Numbered from the stretch's first letter, positions 36,917 to 46,932 are shown. The stretch: DNA of 64,000 nucleotides from Bifidobacterium bifidum ATCC 29521 = JCM 1255 = DSM 20456 (GCF_001025135.1 NZ_AP012323.1:2046001-2110000), one strand, 5' to 3'. Made by a program: numbers and translations. The notes: generated from the sequence alone by a model not told the origin.

Positions 36917-39775
36917 TCACTCCGAATCATGTTTGTTGACGTGCTGGATGTTCCTGGGGTTCTTGGGGTCGTCGGGGCCGTATTCCTCCACCGGCTTGAC
37001 GACTTCGAAGAACTGCTTGACGTCGTCGAGACTCATCGTCTCGGGCGAGCCAAGTGAAACGTCATTCATCGAATATTCGTCGTCTTCCGGCGCCACGGTC
37101 GGCATGGGAATGTCCTCCTGCGCATACGGGTCGGCTCCGGCGAACGGATCGGTGTCGTTATACGCAGGGCGGGATGCTCTCTGACCGGCTGCGGCACCGG
37201 GAGTCTGCTGCAGATGCGTCGTTCCCGGTTCGACTCCGGGGTTTTCCGGGCGCCCGGGCGCAGCCAAGTCGTCGGAAGACCCTTGGAGAGCTGCCGGGGA
37301 GCCTGCGCTTGGCGCGGCGATGCTCGACGAAGCGGAAGCGACTGATGACGGCATGCCAGCCCAGGGGTCTTCCGCGGACATGGACTCCGGCACGGCGGTG
37401 GGGCCAGGGTTGGTGCGCTCGGAGTCCTCTCGCGACTGTGACTGCGCATGGGCAACGTTCTGAGGTGTGCCGGGCGCGTCGCCACCGCGTACACCGTCAA
37501 CGGGCATACTGTTGCCGCCGTCGTTGGCCCACGGGTCGGTGTCGTCGCTCAAATCCGGCACGGCGATGTGTTTCGCGTGATGGCCCTCATCTTGCGGAGC
37601 ATTCCGTGAAACATCCCGTGAAACATTGTGAGACGCATCGTCAGTCGGTGACCAAGCGTCGCCAGCCCCCGCTTCCGGGAGCGCCCACGGATCCACTGTC
37701 GACTGCGCGTCCGCACGCGAGGTATCCTGTGCGACCGCCCGGTTATTGTCGCGGTCATGAGCCACTGTCGCGTCCGGCGCGTCGTGTACGGCTCGATGGA
37801 CTTCGTCCGTATCGGCCGATGCGGTGTCGCCGCTTTCGGGAGGAGTCTGCGGCTCCTTGGCATTGTTGCCGACGCTCATCGCCCCCAATGATGCGCTGAG
37901 ACTCGCTTTGACGATCTGGGCACTGATGCGCTGCTGCTCGTCTGCCGGCAGCTGGCCGAACGGCGGCGCGACCTGCCCGTCGGCCATCTTCTTGGTGGGC
38001 GCGAGCTGCACTTGGTCGCCGAACGCCTTGCGGGTCTCAGCGCGCATGATCTGCACCACGTTGCGGGTTCCGCCGACTTCCTCACCAGCGACGGCCTTCG
38101 CGAAGGCATACTTGCTCAGCGCCTTGTCGAACTTGATCCACAACGTGCCTTTTCCGCCTGGCTCGTGCTGTTCCAAGTGGATGCGCGGCACCTTGCTGCG
38201 GTTCACGTACGCGGCGACGTCCGCCGGCAATCCGGCGACCAGTGCATCCCAGCGTTCGTCCGGCGTGCGGTCGTCGCCCTGCGGAGAGGATTGCGCGGCT
38301 GTCGGCTCACCGGCCGACGGTACTCGAGCGGCGGACGGTGCTTGAGCGGCGGGAGACGGGGCACCGGCTTGCGCATCCGCTGTTGCAGGCACTTCCGCCA
38401 TAGTGGGCGTTTCCGTCTGGAGTGCGCGATCAGGTTGGGTGCCGGTGGTTCGGCTCGGTGACGTATTCGTCTGGCTTGTCGCCGATTGGCGAGCGTCCGT
38501 CTGCTGGTTGCGAGCGGATCCGATGAATCCTCCCCTGCGCGGAGTCGTCCCGCCTGACCGGCTCTCGGCGATGCCGCCTGTTCGCGCATTCACTCCTGCA
38601 GCTCCGCGGCCAGTACCTGCAGAGTCCGCCCCGGGCGCAGTGCCGCCCGCGGCCGACGCGACATCCAGTCCCTCTCGCCCGGCAAGTAAGCGCGCGGCGA
38701 GCAATTCGAGCCGCATGCGCGGAGAAATCGCCCCGGTCATAGACCCCAGGGTGGTATTGATGGTTTCTGCCATCGACGTCAACGCACCCAAGCCAAGCGA
38801 CGACGCCTGCCTACGCAGGTCGTCCATGTCCTCGGCCTCGGCAGCATCGGAAAGCACGCTTTCTGCCTGAGCGCCGCCCAATGTCAGCACCAGCAGATCA
38901 CGCACCCGCGCCAGCAGATCCTCGACGAACCGACGCGGGTCGAATCCTCCCACCACGACTTTCTGCACCACGCCATACAGCGCTTCGCCGTTACGCGCGA
39001 TGACGGCGTCCACGGCCTCGCCGATCAGCGCCTCCGGCGTGAAGCCGAGCAGCGCCACGGCGGCGTCGTGGGCGATCACGCCGTCAACCGCGCCGACCAT
39101 CAACTGATCGAGCACCGACAGAGTGTCACGCACCGAACCGCCGCCGGCGCGCATCGCCAGCTTGAGCACGCCGGGTTCCGGCTTGATGCTTTCCTTGGCG
39201 CAAATCTCCTCCAGATACGGTCCCATGACCTCCTGGGGAACCAGCCGGAACGGGTAATGATGGGTACGCGAACGGATGGTGCCGATCACCTTGTCGGGTT
39301 CGGTGGTCGCGAAGATGAACATCACATGGTCCGGCGGTTCCTCGACAATCTTCAGCAACGCGTTGAAACCCTGCTGGGTGACCATGTGCGCCTCGTCAAG
39401 AATGAAAATCTTATAGCGATCCCGAGCGGGGGCGAATCCGGCGCGCTCTCGCAGTTCACGGGCGTCGTCGACGCCATTGTGACTGGCCGCGTCGATTTCC
39501 ACCACGTCGATGGAACCTGGACCGCCAGTGGCGAGGTCCTTGCAACTGGCGCATTCCCCGCATGGATGCGAGGTCGGCCCCTTGGCGCAGTTGATGCACC
39601 GCGCGAGGATACGCGCGGAACTGGTCTTACCGCAGCCACGCGGCCCGGAAAACAGGTACGCATGCGTGAGCTTGCCGCTGTCGAGGGCCCGCATCAGCGG
39701 AACAGTGACCTGATCCTGACCGATGACCCCCTCAAACGTGTCCGGTCGATAACGTCGATACAGTGCAAGTGCCAT
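36917..39775 (-). CDS. dnaX: DNA polymerase III gamma/tau subunit
   Basis: Motor of the clamp loader. It has 952 residues from ATG 39775 (TTGGAG upstream). The AAA+ domain has GPRGCGKTS (Walker A), zinc ligands [28 protein letters not shown] (Walker B) and TIRSRT. Residues from about 380 on form a long, poorly conserved region rich in Ala/Gly/Ser/Asp. This includes a conserved middle segment ([19 protein letters not shown]) and a final conserved piece ([16 protein letters not shown]). It is unusually long mainly because of these low-complexity stretches. No clear slippery sequence for a short gamma form was seen. Confidence 0.95.
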   Translation of the reverse strand: MALALYRRYRPDTFEGVIGQDQVTVPLMRALDSGKLTHAYLFSGPRGCGKTSSARILARCINCAKGPTSHPCGECASCKDLATGGPGSIDVVEIDAASHNGVDDARELRERAGFAPARDRYKIFILDEAHMVTQQGFNALLKIVEEPPDHVMFIFATTEPDKVIGTIRSRTHHYPFRLVPQEVMGPYLEEICAKESIKPEPGVLKLAMRAGGGSVRDTLSVLDQLMVGAVDGVIAHDAAVALLGFTPEALIGEAVDAVIARNGEALYGVVQKVVVGGFDPRRFVEDLLARVRDLLVLTLGGAQAESVLSDAAEAEDMDDLRRQASSLGLGALTSMAETINTTLGSMTGAISPRMRLELLAARLLAGREGLDVASAAGGTAPGADSAGTGRGAAGVNARTGGIAESRSGGTTPRRGGFIGSARNQQTDARQSATSQTNTSPSRTTGTQPDRALQTETPTMAEVPATADAQAGAPSPAAQAPSAARVPSAGEPTAAQSSPQGDDRTPDERWDALVAGLPADVAAYVNRSKVPRIHLEQHEPGGKGTLWIKFDKALSKYAFAKAVAGEEVGGTRNVVQIMRAETRKAFGDQVQLAPTKKMADGQVAPPFGQLPADEQQRISAQIVKASLSASLGAMSVGNNAKEPQTPPESGDTASADTDEVHRAVHDAPDATVAHDRDNNRAVAQDTSRADAQSTVDPWALPEAGAGDAWSPTDDASHNVSRDVSRNAPQDEGHHAKHIAVPDLSDDTDPWANDGGNSMPVDGVRGGDAPGTPQNVAHAQSQSREDSERTNPGPTAVPESMSAEDPWAGMPSSVASASSSIAAPSAGSPAALQGSSDDLAAPGRPENPGVEPGTTHLQQTPGAAAGQRASRPAYNDTDPFAGADPYAQEDIPMPTVAPEDDEYSMNDVSLGSPETMSLDDVKQFFEVVKPVEEYGPDDPKNPRNIQHVNKHDSE

Positions 39776-39965
39776 AAGCTCCAACCTATCGCAACCCGGC
39801 TATTTCCGGGTGTCTTTCCCTATTGTCCCCATTACTTGCGCACGCATCGGGGGCTTGCCCAGATGGTGCCGCCGCAGCGACGTTTGCGGACTCGTCAACG
39901 TCAATCGTTGGCCTGTCGACCGAAAGACGCCGGACAGGCAGGCTCCGCTCAGGCGGACTCGCCGG

Positions 39966-41084
39966 TCAGATGAATTCGCCGGTCACCGGGTCACGCCCGT
40001 CGCGCTCGATCGCCGCCATGATATGCTCCTCGCTCCGGCTGTCATGCCAGTGGGCGACCGCAGGCGGGACCAATACGCGCAACGCCTTGGCCTGCGCGGT
40101 GACGGTCACTGGAAGATGCCCGACGTACTCCCCATCGGCCATCAGCACCGGAGGCTCGTCTCCCTCGTGGGCGCGGGTTATCTCCACCTGGCGCACACGC
40201 TTCCAGCTGAATATCTGGCTGGCGAGCAACCTCCCGTTATAGGCGTTGGACAGCGCTTTGGCACATTGGCCGACATTCGGCTTGCAGTTCAGCCACACCA
40301 GATCCAGCATTCCGTCATCAAGCAAGGAGTACGGAGACACCTCCAGTCCGCCTCCGATGTACCGTGCATTGGCGACTGTGAGCATAGGGGCGATGATGCC
40401 GTGTTCCTCCACCGTGCCGTCCGACAGCGTGGCCTTGACGTGATAGCCGTACTGTTTCATGCGGGCGATCTCCACCAGCACCGCCGCAGCGTATCGCGCT
40501 GACCCTCCGGGAAGGCGCGAATGGTTGGCCCGATCGTTGATGCTTGCGTCAAGCCCACAATTAAGCATCCCCGCATAGTATCGGTCGATCAGCCCGTTCA
40601 CCGGGCGGCCTTCCTCATCCACCACGGGCTCACCGGACTCGCCATGCACCATGCAGGCGATCTCCGTCGAGCGCACGCGTCCCATATCGACATCCAGATA
40701 AGTGCCGCATGCGATGGCGCCGACGATGCCTTCCACCGCGGTTTTGACCCGGTTGACGGGCAGTTTCAGACCTCGCGCGAAATCATTGCCCGAACCGACC
40801 GCCACAATGCCGAGCGGGATGCCACTGCCGCAGACGGCGTTGGCCCCCAAGGCGATCATGCCGTCGCCGCCTACGACCACCAAGTAGTCGTATAGGGCGC
40901 GGTTCTCGCGAGCGGCCGTCAGCGAATCATCAAAGCTGGTGCCGGTCAGATCCATTACGTCGAATCCATGCCGCTGTCCGGCTTCGGCCAGCATCGTGAA
41001 TACCTGTTCGCCCACGACGGCACCCCACCCCTTGTTTGAAACGGGATTGCCGATCAACGCCACCATTGTCTTCGCTTCGCCCAT
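39966..41084 (-). CDS. Diacylglycerol kinase / YegS-like lipid kinase
   Basis: A lipid kinase of 372 residues. Family motifs are ALIGNPVSNKGWG (the N-terminal glycine-rich region), VVVGGDGMI, where GGDG is the nucleotide loop, and VAVGSGNDFARGL. The C-terminal beta-sandwich domain has MLTVANARYIGGG and DGMLDLVWLNC. It probably phosphorylates diacylglycerol or a related lipid at the membrane. ATG 41084 and ATG 41066 are both possible starts; neither has a strong ribosome site. It is a single gene between dnaX and the Tad cluster. Confidence 0.88.
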   Translation of the reverse strand: MGEAKTMVALIGNPVSNKGWGAVVGEQVFTMLAEAGQRHGFDVMDLTGTSFDDSLTAARENRALYDYLVVVGGDGMIALGANAVCGSGIPLGIVAVGSGNDFARGLKLPVNRVKTAVEGIVGAIACGTYLDVDMGRVRSTEIACMVHGESGEPVVDEEGRPVNGLIDRYYAGMLNCGLDASINDRANHSRLPGGSARYAAAVLVEIARMKQYGYHVKATLSDGTVEEHGIIAPMLTVANARYIGGGLEVSPYSLLDDGMLDLVWLNCKPNVGQCAKALSNAYNGRLLASQIFSWKRVRQVEITRAHEGDEPPVLMADGEYVGHLPVTVTAQAKALRVLVPPAVAHWHDSRSEEHIMAAIERDGRDPVTGEFI

Positions 41085-41195
41085 ACGTCAAACATAATGC
41101 ATCAACGGCATTCCCCGCCAGTACAGGCTCCGCAATCGGTCTCGGCATCGGCATCAATGCTGTCCGCCCACACCCGCCGCGAGTGGCCCCATCGA

Positions 41196-41603
41196 CTATT
41201 CACAGCTGATGGGCCCGGCGCGGGAACGCTGGCTGACACGTGACATGAATGGCAGGCGCAGCGGCACGGACACCGTCACGACGATGTCATCTCCCTCGAC
41301 GGCGCACGACTCCAGTTGCGCGTCATTCTCTGCCGCGGCACGCCACCCTACGGCACACGGATCGGATGCGCCACCAGACCAGTACGCCGACGCCGCCGAC
41401 AATGCCGTGGCATCGGCAGCGCTCCGCGCACGCGACCGGCAGAGCAGCGCGCCTCCGACCGACGCGACGGTCGCTATCAGTGCGGCCGCGAGCGCGATCA
41501 GCATCACGCAGGCCATCGTTCCCGACCCTTCATCGGATTGCATCAGCCGCGAGCAATAGGCTCGCACGGGCGATGGTCTCCTAGGTTGAATTCGTTGCAC
41601 CAT
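41196..41603 (-). CDS. TadG-like (Rv3654c-type) pilus assembly protein
   Basis: 135 residues, start ATG 41603 (AAAGGAAA upstream). After a basic head, residues 24-52 hold a prepilin-like segment, DEGSGTMACVMLIALAAALI, in which Gly-Ser precedes a long hydrophobic helix. The rest is a small extracellular domain with two Cys (SDPCAVGW, ESCAVEGDD). Such proteins are the last gene of actinobacterial Tad clusters. It is separated from the TadE gene by 265 bp that contain two copies of an AGGGCAAGACGG repeat. Confidence 0.75.
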   Translation of the reverse strand: MVQRIQPRRPSPVRAYCSRLMQSDEGSGTMACVMLIALAAALIATVASVGGALLCRSRARSAADATALSAASAYWSGGASDPCAVGWRAAAENDAQLESCAVEGDDIVVTVSVPLRLPFMSRVSQRSRAGPISCE

Positions 41604-41691
41604 CGTGTTTTCCTTTCGTCGCTATTCCACCGCATCAGAGGCAAGCTGCGCAGGGGAAGCTTGACCACCCCAGTAGCTGCGCGACAGCCTC

Positions 41692-41859
41692 CGCCAGCGG
41701 GAGGGCAAGACGGCACAGTCGCTCCGCGACAGCCCTCCGGGCCCTGCAATTACAGACATGCTACGCATGCCGCCCATTGGATTCACTGACGTTCACCCCT
41801 CGCCTACAAACAGCTCTGCTGTTTGCTCACGGCTCGGCCCGCCAGCGAGGGCAAGACGG
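41692..41859. repeat. Short direct repeats between tadE and tadG-like genes
   Basis: CGCCAGCGGGAGGGCAAGACGG-type sequence occurs at 41692-41712 and again, two bases shorter, at 41840-41859. The 265-bp gap between two Tad genes is otherwise featureless. It may be a dispersed intergenic repeat of the kind found in bifidobacteria. Confidence 0.4.
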
Positions 41860-41868
41860 ACTTAGGCA

Positions 41869-42228
41869 TCACCGCCATCCTGTGGCCGAGCCGGTTACTT
41901 TGACGGGTAGAACGCCGAATGGATCCGGCAGCACGGGGCATTGCGCCGTCACGCGTATCGAATGGCCATCATCAGCGACCGACACCACTGCGCCTTCGCC
42001 CGCGATGCCACTCGCCACGGCGTTGACGGACATCCCCGCTCCCGATAGGCCGCCTTCCCTCGTCACCAGTTCGCGAACTACGGCCGACGCGGCATCCTGG
42101 CATCGCATGGACACCGTGACCGTTCTCGTCAGGCAGAGCAACACCATCGCCACCATGGCCACAGCGGGAAGCACCACCGCGAACTCCGCAGTGGCGGCTC
42201 CACTGTCAGCATGTGACATCGTCGCCAT
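41869..42228 (-). CDS. TadE-like minor pilin
   Basis: 119 residues. The N-terminus SGAATAEFAVVLPAVAMVAM is the TadE signature: Glu at the +5 position within a hydrophobic helix after a short leader. The remainder is a small domain with VSMRCQDAAS and an ending VKVTGSATGWR typical of the family. It follows the pilin-like DUF4244 gene by 12 bp, in one operon. The start codon is uncertain between ATG 42228 and ATG 42219. Confidence 0.85.
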   Translation of the reverse strand: MATMSHADSGAATAEFAVVLPAVAMVAMVLLCLTRTVTVSMRCQDAASAVVRELVTREGGLSGAGMSVNAVASGIAGEGAVVSVADDGHSIRVTAQCPVLPDPFGVLPVKVTGSATGWR

Positions 42229-42240
42229 CGTGAATGCCCG

Positions 42241-42531
42241 TCATCCCACACTCAACGACTTCTTGACGATGTTGGTCAGCAACGTCTTGATGGTGTCCGA
42301 TTTGAGCAAAGCGACCAGAACGGCCGCGAAGCCCGTGGCTGCGACCAGCACCACCGCGTACTCCGCGGTGGTGGCCCCTTCCTCTGGCTCCGCGCTCAAC
42401 GTGCGCAGCCGTGCATCCAACAGGCAAATGCCCCGCCGCGCCGACGCCCCCATGTTGCCCACCGTACGTGTCATCGCCGCAATAGGCCCGGTACGTCCGT
42501 CAATGGCAATCATCGTCTCCTCGATATTCAT
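42241..42531 (-). CDS. DUF4244 pilin-like protein (probable Flp pilin)
   Basis: 96 residues from ATG 42531 (AGAAAGGA upstream). The conserved part is EEGATTAEYAVVLVAATGFA, a prepilin-type helix with the Glu typical of Flp pilins, followed by the SDTIKTLLTNIVKKSL end. The long N-terminal part before it would be removed by a prepilin peptidase or is a long leader. It is the first gene of the second Tad block. Its upstream region carries the same ~65-bp element found before tadZ. Confidence 0.82.
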   Translation of the reverse strand: MNIEETMIAIDGRTGPIAAMTRTVGNMGASARRGICLLDARLRTLSAEPEEGATTAEYAVVLVAATGFAAVLVALLKSDTIKTLLTNIVKKSLSVG

Positions 42532-42617
42532 GACAATCCTTTCTCGACTGGCCTTGCCCAACTACAAGGCACTTTCCACTGTGCCTCATCAGGCCCGCCC
42601 ACCATCGGGTTTTCGGG

Positions 42618-42682
42618 CAATGTGGTCGAAGGCTGCCGAGTTATCCACAATGCGGCGTGTCATCCACACATTATGTGGATGA
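42618..42682 (-). promoter_or_regulatory. Shared Tad upstream element, copy A (before the pilin gene)
   Basis: The segment reads CAATGTGGTCGAAGGC, then TTATCCACA (42641), CGGCGTGT, TCATCCACA (42660) and TGTGGATGA (42674). The same arrangement occurs at 46082-46146. It lies about 90 bp before the start of the pilin-tadE-tadG block. The boxes are exact or one-off matches to the DnaA box TTATCCACA, spaced 19 bp apart. Confidence 0.7.
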
Positions 42683-42735
42683 CGGACGGCCGTGCAGCAT
42701 TCTTCACCGACCATCGGGTGGCGTCGCCACCAAGT

Positions 42736-43287
42736 TCATCCCACGAACGCCATCACCGAGGGGAGTATGCCTAGAAACACGAACGCCGGCAGCATGCACA
42801 ATCCCGTGGGCAGCAGCAGTTTCACCGACAGAGACGCCGACTCCTGCTCGATCGCGGTTCGCTCGCCTTCCATCCATTGCTCCGAAGCCGTCGTCAGAGG
42901 GCCGATCGGCGAAACACCACGAGTCCACGATGGCTCCAACACGCCACGAAGGATTGCCGAAGTCTCCGCATAATCACCGAAATCGGCGGCATTCCAAGCA
43001 TCCTTCCATGACGATCCGCGGTGCAGAGCGTCCGCAACCGCACACAGCCCGCCGCCAAGAGCCCCTCCGACAGCCTCACCCACACCCTCCAGAGAACGCG
43101 TGACGGACATGCCTGACCGCAGCGACACCGACAACAGTCCAATCAGCAACGGCAACGACACAGCAGCAACCCCTTCTCCCGCAACATCGGACGGCACGCC
43201 AGTCAAGCGGCCCGACCGTGCCGAGTCCGGCCATATCATCAATGCCATCAACACCATGACGGCGCACGCCATCGCGTTCCACATCAC
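42736..43287 (-). CDS. tadC: Tad pilus inner-membrane protein TadC (type II secretion F family)
   Basis: Platform protein of the pilus assembly machine, 183 residues. It has membrane segments near the N-terminus (AMACAVMVLMALMIW) and C-terminus (LLLPTGLCMLPAFVFLGIL), with a GspF-type domain between: GMSVTRSLEGVGEAVGG and SSWKDAWNAA. It follows tadB by 27 bp. It is shorter than typical TadC (about 300), which is usual in actinobacteria. Confidence 0.85.
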   Translation of the reverse strand: MMWNAMACAVMVLMALMIWPDSARSGRLTGVPSDVAGEGVAAVSLPLLIGLLSVSLRSGMSVTRSLEGVGEAVGGALGGGLCAVADALHRGSSWKDAWNAADFGDYAETSAILRGVLEPSWTRGVSPIGPLTTASEQWMEGERTAIEQESASLSVKLLLPTGLCMLPAFVFLGILPSVMAFVG

Positions 43288-43314
43288 CCCACCCCTTAAT
43301 GTTCATGACGGCAA

Positions 43315-44007
43315 TCAGACGGTATCAATGTTCGTACCGGTGTTCCGCATCATCGATGACATCCACAGCAGTCCCAGCGCGTAGCCTGCGCCGCCCACCG
43401 CCAGGCACGCATTGCCCTGCGCGGAGCCGAACAGTACCTGCACCGGGCGAGCGCCCAGCAGCTCTCCCAAACCTATGGTGACCAACGGCAACGCGCCCAA
43501 CAGCGCCGCCGTCGCGCGCGGAACCGCGAAAGCACTGCGTCGGGAATCATGCAACAGCCTGGAAATCCGATGGTTCTCGCCGACCACATCCAGACAATCG
43601 GCAAGGGAGCATCCTGACCGCTCGCACATCGCACAGGCCACGGCGAGTTCGAAGGCGACATGTTCGGCCTGGGCGGCGCTCTCCCCCGGCATTCGCTGTC
43701 GCATCAGCAGCCGTTTCAACCGGCTTGCGGTCAACGGCACCCCTGCGAATCCGCTCCCGTCGACATCGGCAAGAACACCTGAGATCATGCCGCCGGCCCG
43801 AACAGACGAACTCATATGCGCGATCACGCCGGACAGCCCCATCACACGGCCATTACGGACGGCATCACCGGCACCGGTCTTTCGCCCTGCTCGCGGCACC
43901 CTCGAAGAGACCGGCAACAGGGCACGGCCGCGAGGGGCATACGGCCACAGCATCCATGCCAGCACGACCATCAGCGCGACGCATCGCGGCAACCCACCCA
44001 CGCTCAT
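43315..44007 (-). CDS. tadB: Tad pilus inner-membrane protein TadB (type II secretion F family)
   Basis: 230 residues from ATG 44007, which has GAGGTGAG upstream; a reading from 44073 would overlap tadA by 29 nt. It has a hydrophobic N-terminus (CVALMVVLAWMLW), then a GspF-like region (AFELAVACAMCERSGCSLA and CLDVVGENHRISRLL). Two C-terminal membrane segments follow, one being LAVGGAGYALGLLWMSS. It pairs with TadC to form the platform driven by the TadA ATPase. Confidence 0.83.
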   Translation of the reverse strand: MSVGGLPRCVALMVVLAWMLWPYAPRGRALLPVSSRVPRAGRKTGAGDAVRNGRVMGLSGVIAHMSSSVRAGGMISGVLADVDGSGFAGVPLTASRLKRLLMRQRMPGESAAQAEHVAFELAVACAMCERSGCSLADCLDVVGENHRISRLLHDSRRSAFAVPRATAALLGALPLVTIGLGELLGARPVQVLFGSAQGNACLAVGGAGYALGLLWMSSMMRNTGTNIDTV

Positions 44008-44044
44008 ATGTCTCACCTCACATGCCTCATTCACATGATCCACC

Positions 44045-45040
44045 TCACATGCCCCATCGCCCGGTGAAATCATGCCAGCGCGGGCATGGCATCATGGCGC
44101 CCTCACCGTCCCACAACGCCACCACGTCGCCGGACAACACTCCGTCGCGCATGCCGAGGCACCCGATCTGGGCGATTCTCCGGCGACCATGATGCCGCTC
44201 AAGATGCAGCATCACGTCGAACGCCCCCTCCGCCAGCATCGTCAACGTATGCGCGTCAAGGCCGGCCAGCATGCCCAGCGCGATCAATCGCGCCGGCACC
44301 CGGTCAATGCCATCTGCGTGCAATGTGGTCATACCGCCAAGGTGGCCCGAATTGAACGCGCGCAGCAGATCGGCGATTTCCTCGCCACGGCATTCGCCCA
44401 GTACCACCCGATCCGGTCTCATGCGCAGGGTCGCCTTGACCAGCTCCGGCAGTCCTACGGCTCCGGCGCCTTCCACATTCGCCCCTCTCACCACCATCGA
44501 CACATGGTTGCCGCGTCCGAGATCCCCCAATTCCCGAACCTCCTCAACGGTGACGATACGGTCCAATGAATCGCATTCCGCAAGCAGCGCTTTCAGCAGC
44601 GTGGTTTTGCCGCTGCCCGTGCCGCCGCTAATCAGCACTCGAGCCCGGTTCTTCACCAGATTCCGCAGCAACGTCAGCCAGTCCGGCGGGAACATCCCAG
44701 CATCACGCAATCCGGTCAATCCAAGCAACCGCCGATCCGGAAAACGAATCGTCACCGCCGCGCCCTGCGCGACCAGTGGCGCGATCACCGCGTGCACGCG
44801 AATCCCGTCCTCGCTCGACGCGTCCGCAATCGGGCAGGCGTCGTCAAGACGCCGTCCCAATTGCGCACACAGCCGCACCGCATATTCACGCACTATTCGC
44901 GGCGTGCGCAACGGCATAGGCAACCGGCACTCCGTCATTCCTCCGCCTCGGTCCGCCCACACCCTTCCCTCGCAGGTGATCGCGACATCGGTGACCGTTG
45001 GATCGCGTGCCAGCGCATCCAACGGCCCAAATTCAATCAT
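44045..45040 (-). CDS. tadA: Tad pilus assembly ATPase TadA
   Basis: Secretion ATPase of the VirB11/GspE family, 331 residues. Walker A is GGTGSGKTTLLKAL. An Asp box (IVTVEEVREL) and the Walker B region (RMRPDRVVLGECRGEE) follow, with GHLGGMTTLHAD as the His box. It supplies energy for pilus polymerisation at the membrane. The start overlaps the tadZ stop by 4 nt (ATGA), so translation is coupled. Confidence 0.95.
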   Translation of the reverse strand: MIEFGPLDALARDPTVTDVAITCEGRVWADRGGGMTECRLPMPLRTPRIVREYAVRLCAQLGRRLDDACPIADASSEDGIRVHAVIAPLVAQGAAVTIRFPDRRLLGLTGLRDAGMFPPDWLTLLRNLVKNRARVLISGGTGSGKTTLLKALLAECDSLDRIVTVEEVRELGDLGRGNHVSMVVRGANVEGAGAVGLPELVKATLRMRPDRVVLGECRGEEIADLLRAFNSGHLGGMTTLHADGIDRVPARLIALGMLAGLDAHTLTMLAEGAFDVMLHLERHHGRRRIAQIGCLGMRDGVLSGDVVALWDGEGAMMPCPRWHDFTGRWGM

Positions 45041-46035
45041 GGGACATCACCTCCCAACCCCGTCTCGATGACACCGACGACTGCATCCACCGCCTTGCGG
45101 CTGCTCTTGCCGATAGCCCGGATGCCCAGCCCCTCCAGCACATCGCCATGCAGCCCGCGGTCCGGAGCCACCACCCCGGCCAGCTCCTCATGCAGATACT
45201 CCGATGCCTCGTGCGCGTCGACCACGCCGCCGCGGCGCGACAGTCCGCGGGGCACGACACCGACCATAATCGGGCGCGACTCCCCTTGCCGTATCATCAT
45301 CGCCCTCGCCGCCCGAGCACGCGCCAGACCGAGCACCGTCAGCTCGGCCAATACCACCTGACGGCACTGTCGCAGCATCGGCAGCGAATGCAACGCGCTC
45401 GGAGCCCCGATATCGACGACCACCACATCATTGGCCTGCGCCAGCGCCTCAAGTACGGCAGAGACCGTCCATGGCTCAGGATCCGAACCGTTCCAAGGTT
45501 GACTGGCGAGCACCCCCACGCGCTCCCATTGCGGCAACTCGCCATTCAGCGCCGCACCTTCCGTTTTCCCGAGTGGTATATCGACTGTTTGAAATCGCAG
45601 GCCCGGCTCGTTTTCGATGCCCAGCAGCACGTCGATGCCTCCGGCCGCGAAATCGCAGTCGACCAGTGCGCACTGCAACTTGCGCTGGGCCAAGCGCCAT
45701 GCGACCATCGCCGCGAACACGCTGGTTCCCGCTCCCCCGGACGCGGAAGAGAACACCACTGTATTACGGCATCCTGCATGCGTCAGCGTGCCGATCGACT
45801 GATTGCCGTCCACGGATGAGACTGGGCTCGGGCATACGACTCGCGGCATGGTCATGGGCTTGCGCGCACGCATCCGATGGCTTGCAGCATCCGAGTCAAG
45901 CCGAGAAACCTGCGCAGCCGGCCTTCGCCAAGCATCCGGGGAGGCCCGGCGAGGCGGCATGGGAACCTGCCGCGACGCTGCTGCACCCGGCGGAGCGGCG
46001 GCGCCAATCTTCTGAACTGTAACGTTGTGTGTCAT
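45037..46035 (-). CDS. tadZ: TadZ/CpaE-like ATPase of the Tad cluster
   Basis: 332 residues from ATG 46035 (CGGAAT upstream). The C-terminal two-thirds form a ParA/MinD-like domain, with a deviant Walker A in SSASGGAGTSVFAAM, where the usual Lys is absent and Thr-Ser remain. CALVDCDFAAGGIDVLLGIE and DVVVVDIGAPSAL are the other motifs. TadZ proteins place the pilus machine at its site in the cell. About 90 N-terminal residues are Pro/Arg-rich. First gene of the tadZABC block; copy B of the shared upstream element lies about 50 bp before it. Confidence 0.85.
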   Translation of the reverse strand: MTHNVTVQKIGAAAPPGAAASRQVPMPPRRASPDAWRRPAAQVSRLDSDAASHRMRARKPMTMPRVVCPSPVSSVDGNQSIGTLTHAGCRNTVVFSSASGGAGTSVFAAMVAWRLAQRKLQCALVDCDFAAGGIDVLLGIENEPGLRFQTVDIPLGKTEGAALNGELPQWERVGVLASQPWNGSDPEPWTVSAVLEALAQANDVVVVDIGAPSALHSLPMLRQCRQVVLAELTVLGLARARAARAMMIRQGESRPIMVGVVPRGLSRRGGVVDAHEASEYLHEELAGVVAPDRGLHGDVLEGLGIRAIGKSSRKAVDAVVGVIETGLGGDVP

Positions 46036-46081
46036 ATTCCGATTGAAACGAATAGCGCCGCAGCGGCGCAACGTGAGGCGA

Positions 46082-46146
46082 CAATGTGGTCGAAGGCCCG
46101 CGACTTATCCACATCACGGCGTGTTATCCACAGTTTTTGTGGACAG
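46082..46146 (-). promoter_or_regulatory. Shared Tad upstream element, copy B (before tadZ)
   Basis: CAATGTGGTCGAAGGC is followed by TTATCCACA (46105), CGGCGTGT, TTATCCACA (46124) and TTGTGGACA (46137). Both TTATCCACA boxes are exact matches to the DnaA consensus and are 19 bp apart. The order and spacing match copy A at 42618-42682. Confidence 0.75.
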
Positions 46147-46904
46147 ACGACGCCTAGATGGGCATATTCGCGTGATATGGAACCGTCTCCACTTAGCATC
46201 CAGTCGAAAACACCCGGCAGCGGAGTCGGGAAGAATCCGAGCCAACCTCTCTGCAACCTTCGCCCGTGCGCATCTCGCCGAACGTCGCATACCCCGCGCT
46301 CACGAACGCCCATCGCGCCTCCGATCAGCTCTGCCGGTCAGTCGGTCACGGCAAACATTGACCAGAACCCACCCGTCATAACCACCGGCGTGCCACACCA
46401 GAGGAAAAACACACAAAAATTGCATTGTGTGGCTTTTCCGCAGGCCTCACAATGAAATGTGAACCCTCACATCGCATGGTGTGGTACAGCATAAATCATG
46501 AGAACCGCCATTTTCCAACAATCCCAGAAGCACCCCAATATCCTCCCCGGCCACACCAGCCCCAAAACCGCATAAAATCACGTGGTGTGGTACAGCCCGC
46601 CGCCAACTGCCGTCCGCCACCACCATCGCCACCACAACACGGGCCGAAATCGCCGCAATCCGCGATTCGGCGAAAAATATCGTTTCGAAGGCCAAAGCCC
46701 GGTGATTGCGAGTTCGGCGCCAGAAAAGGCCGGGCCGAACGATCACGCTGCCCCATCAACACACCGGCAATACACCCGGGTAAGACACACTTTTGACCAC
46801 TTAACCCAATGATTGCACACAGGAAGTCACGCGGAACAGCAGGAGCCAACAGTCCGAACCCCAACCCGAGCCAAGCCCACCCTCGCCATTAGACCGCCGC
46901 ACAT
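46147..46904. other. Long non-coding stretch upstream of the Tad cluster
   Basis: About 760 bp with only overlapping, unconvincing reading frames. Recognisable structure: an imperfect hairpin at 46403-46439 (GGAAAAACACACAA with TTGTGTGGCTTTTCC), two copies of TGGTGTGGTACAGC (46477 and 46583), one GAAATCGCCG motif at 46645 like that of the nested repeat at 15.4 kb, and a GTTCGG/CCGAAC pair near 46711-46739. No gene or family similarity could be seen. Confidence 0.5.
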
Positions 46905-46932
46905 GGAAAAACCCGCCGGAGCGGGTTTTTCC
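46905..46932. terminator. Orphan intrinsic terminator
   Basis: GGAAAAACCCGC (46905-46916) pairs perfectly with GCGGGTTTTTCC (46921-46932) around a CGGA loop, giving U-rich tails in both directions. No protein gene ends nearby: ppk starts 410 bp away and runs the other way, and the Tad block begins 870 bp to the left. It probably ends a small RNA or a leader transcript, most simply one coming leftwards from about 47040. Confidence 0.8.

Noticed and set aside
46032..46864. Several overlapping 90-120-codon frames upstream of the Tad cluster
   Set aside because: They lie in several frames on both strands with no ribosome sites, no hydrophobic or domain pattern, and odd Cys/Trp-rich composition.
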